From contig NZ_JACXLD010000012.1 of the NCBI RefSeq assembly GCF_014705705.1, positions 1 to 34,311 of the forward strand: DNA of 34,311 nt, read 5' to 3'. Origin of the DNA: Spongiibacter pelagi. Lineage in GTDB: Bacteria; Pseudomonadota; Gammaproteobacteria; Pseudomonadales; Spongiibacteraceae. The stretch's first letter is position 1, and each line of letters opens with the position of its first letter. Below, piece by piece: positions 34,233-34,311 of the stretch. Below the pieces are notes generated by a model. It was not told the origin of the DNA, did no database searches, and was given only the letters and a program-made list of their open reading frames with translations. A program made the translations under genes and the position numbers.

Positions 34233-34311
34233 ATGGTCAAGCCTCACGAGCAATTAGTACAGGTTAGCTCAACGCCTTACAACGCTTACACACCCTGCCT
34301 ATCAACGTCCT
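34233..34311 (-). rRNA. rrl: 23S ribosomal RNA, 3' end only
   Basis: The minus strand reads GATAGGCAGGGTGTGTAAGC then GTTGAGCTAACCTGTACTAA and CGTGAGGCTTGACCATA, which is the 3' end of gammaproteobacterial 23S rRNA. The mature end is placed near 34233 by comparison with E. coli (GAGGCTTAACCTT). The rest of the gene, and 16S rRNA, lie beyond the window. Confidence 0.95.

Noticed and set aside
1-34311. CRISPR array, prophage or known defence operon
   Set aside because: No regularly spaced repeats, no phage structural or lysis genes and no defence genes other than the toxin-antitoxin pair were found.

Overview
The window looks like a chromosomal segment of a gammaproteobacterium, probably a marine one near the Cellvibrionales/Spongiibacteraceae; this placement is inferred from gene content and protein style, not from a search. 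The evidence is a two-stop-intact ssrA gene with the tag ANDDNYALAA, the order rimP-nusA-infB-rbfA-truB-rpsO-pnp, a TonB-dependent receptor with an EEVVVTAQKREE N-terminus, a DUF3015 protein, and the 3' end of an rRNA operon.

Layout. 1-1105 is an insertion-sequence graveyard around tmRNA: the end of an IS3-family element, the intact ssrA gene, then remnants of IS110-type and ISL3-type transposases. 1106-11458 (all minus strand) is a surface polysaccharide locus. In transcription order it holds an EPS-associated MarR-type regulator, gmd and fcl (GDP-L-fucose synthesis), a LicD/fukutin-like gene, a hexapeptide acyltransferase, a Wzx-like flippase, a sulfotransferase, a family 2 glycosyltransferase, a Wzy-like polymerase, a GT4-type and another family 2 glycosyltransferase. 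The last gene ends exactly at the ISL3 junction. From fcl downward the cluster is visibly AT-rich compared with the rest of the window, which suggests acquired or replaced DNA. 11712-17645 is ordinary accessory chromosome: TonB receptor, zwf, a methyltransferase with a small membrane protein, and a VapBC-like toxin-antitoxin pair with a perfect inverted-repeat operator. 17667-20908 holds a lipoprotein hydrolase, a DUF4105-type gene broken by one in-frame amber codon, and a DUF3015 protein.

21135-30174 is the conserved transcription/translation block, all on the minus strand. It starts from a near-consensus sigma70 promoter at 30146-30174 and passes through a leader with two terminator-like hairpins before rimP. 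Diverging from it is a membrane GGDEF-EAL cyclic-di-GMP enzyme (30273-33167). The window closes with a small basic/acidic protein, a run of hairpins, an rRNA terminator, 5S rRNA and the 3' end of 23S rRNA.

How the genes work together: gmd and fcl make GDP-L-fucose; the glycosyltransferases build a lipid-linked repeat unit that Wzx exports and Wzy polymerises; the LicD-like, acyl- and sulfotransferase genes would decorate it. The sulfotransferase and LicD-like genes together are the most distinctive biology here. I did not find a clearly new defence or mobile system; the most checkable oddities are the amber-interrupted DUF4105 gene, the tmRNA/IS boundary, the hairpin cluster beside the rRNA operon, and the rimP leader.
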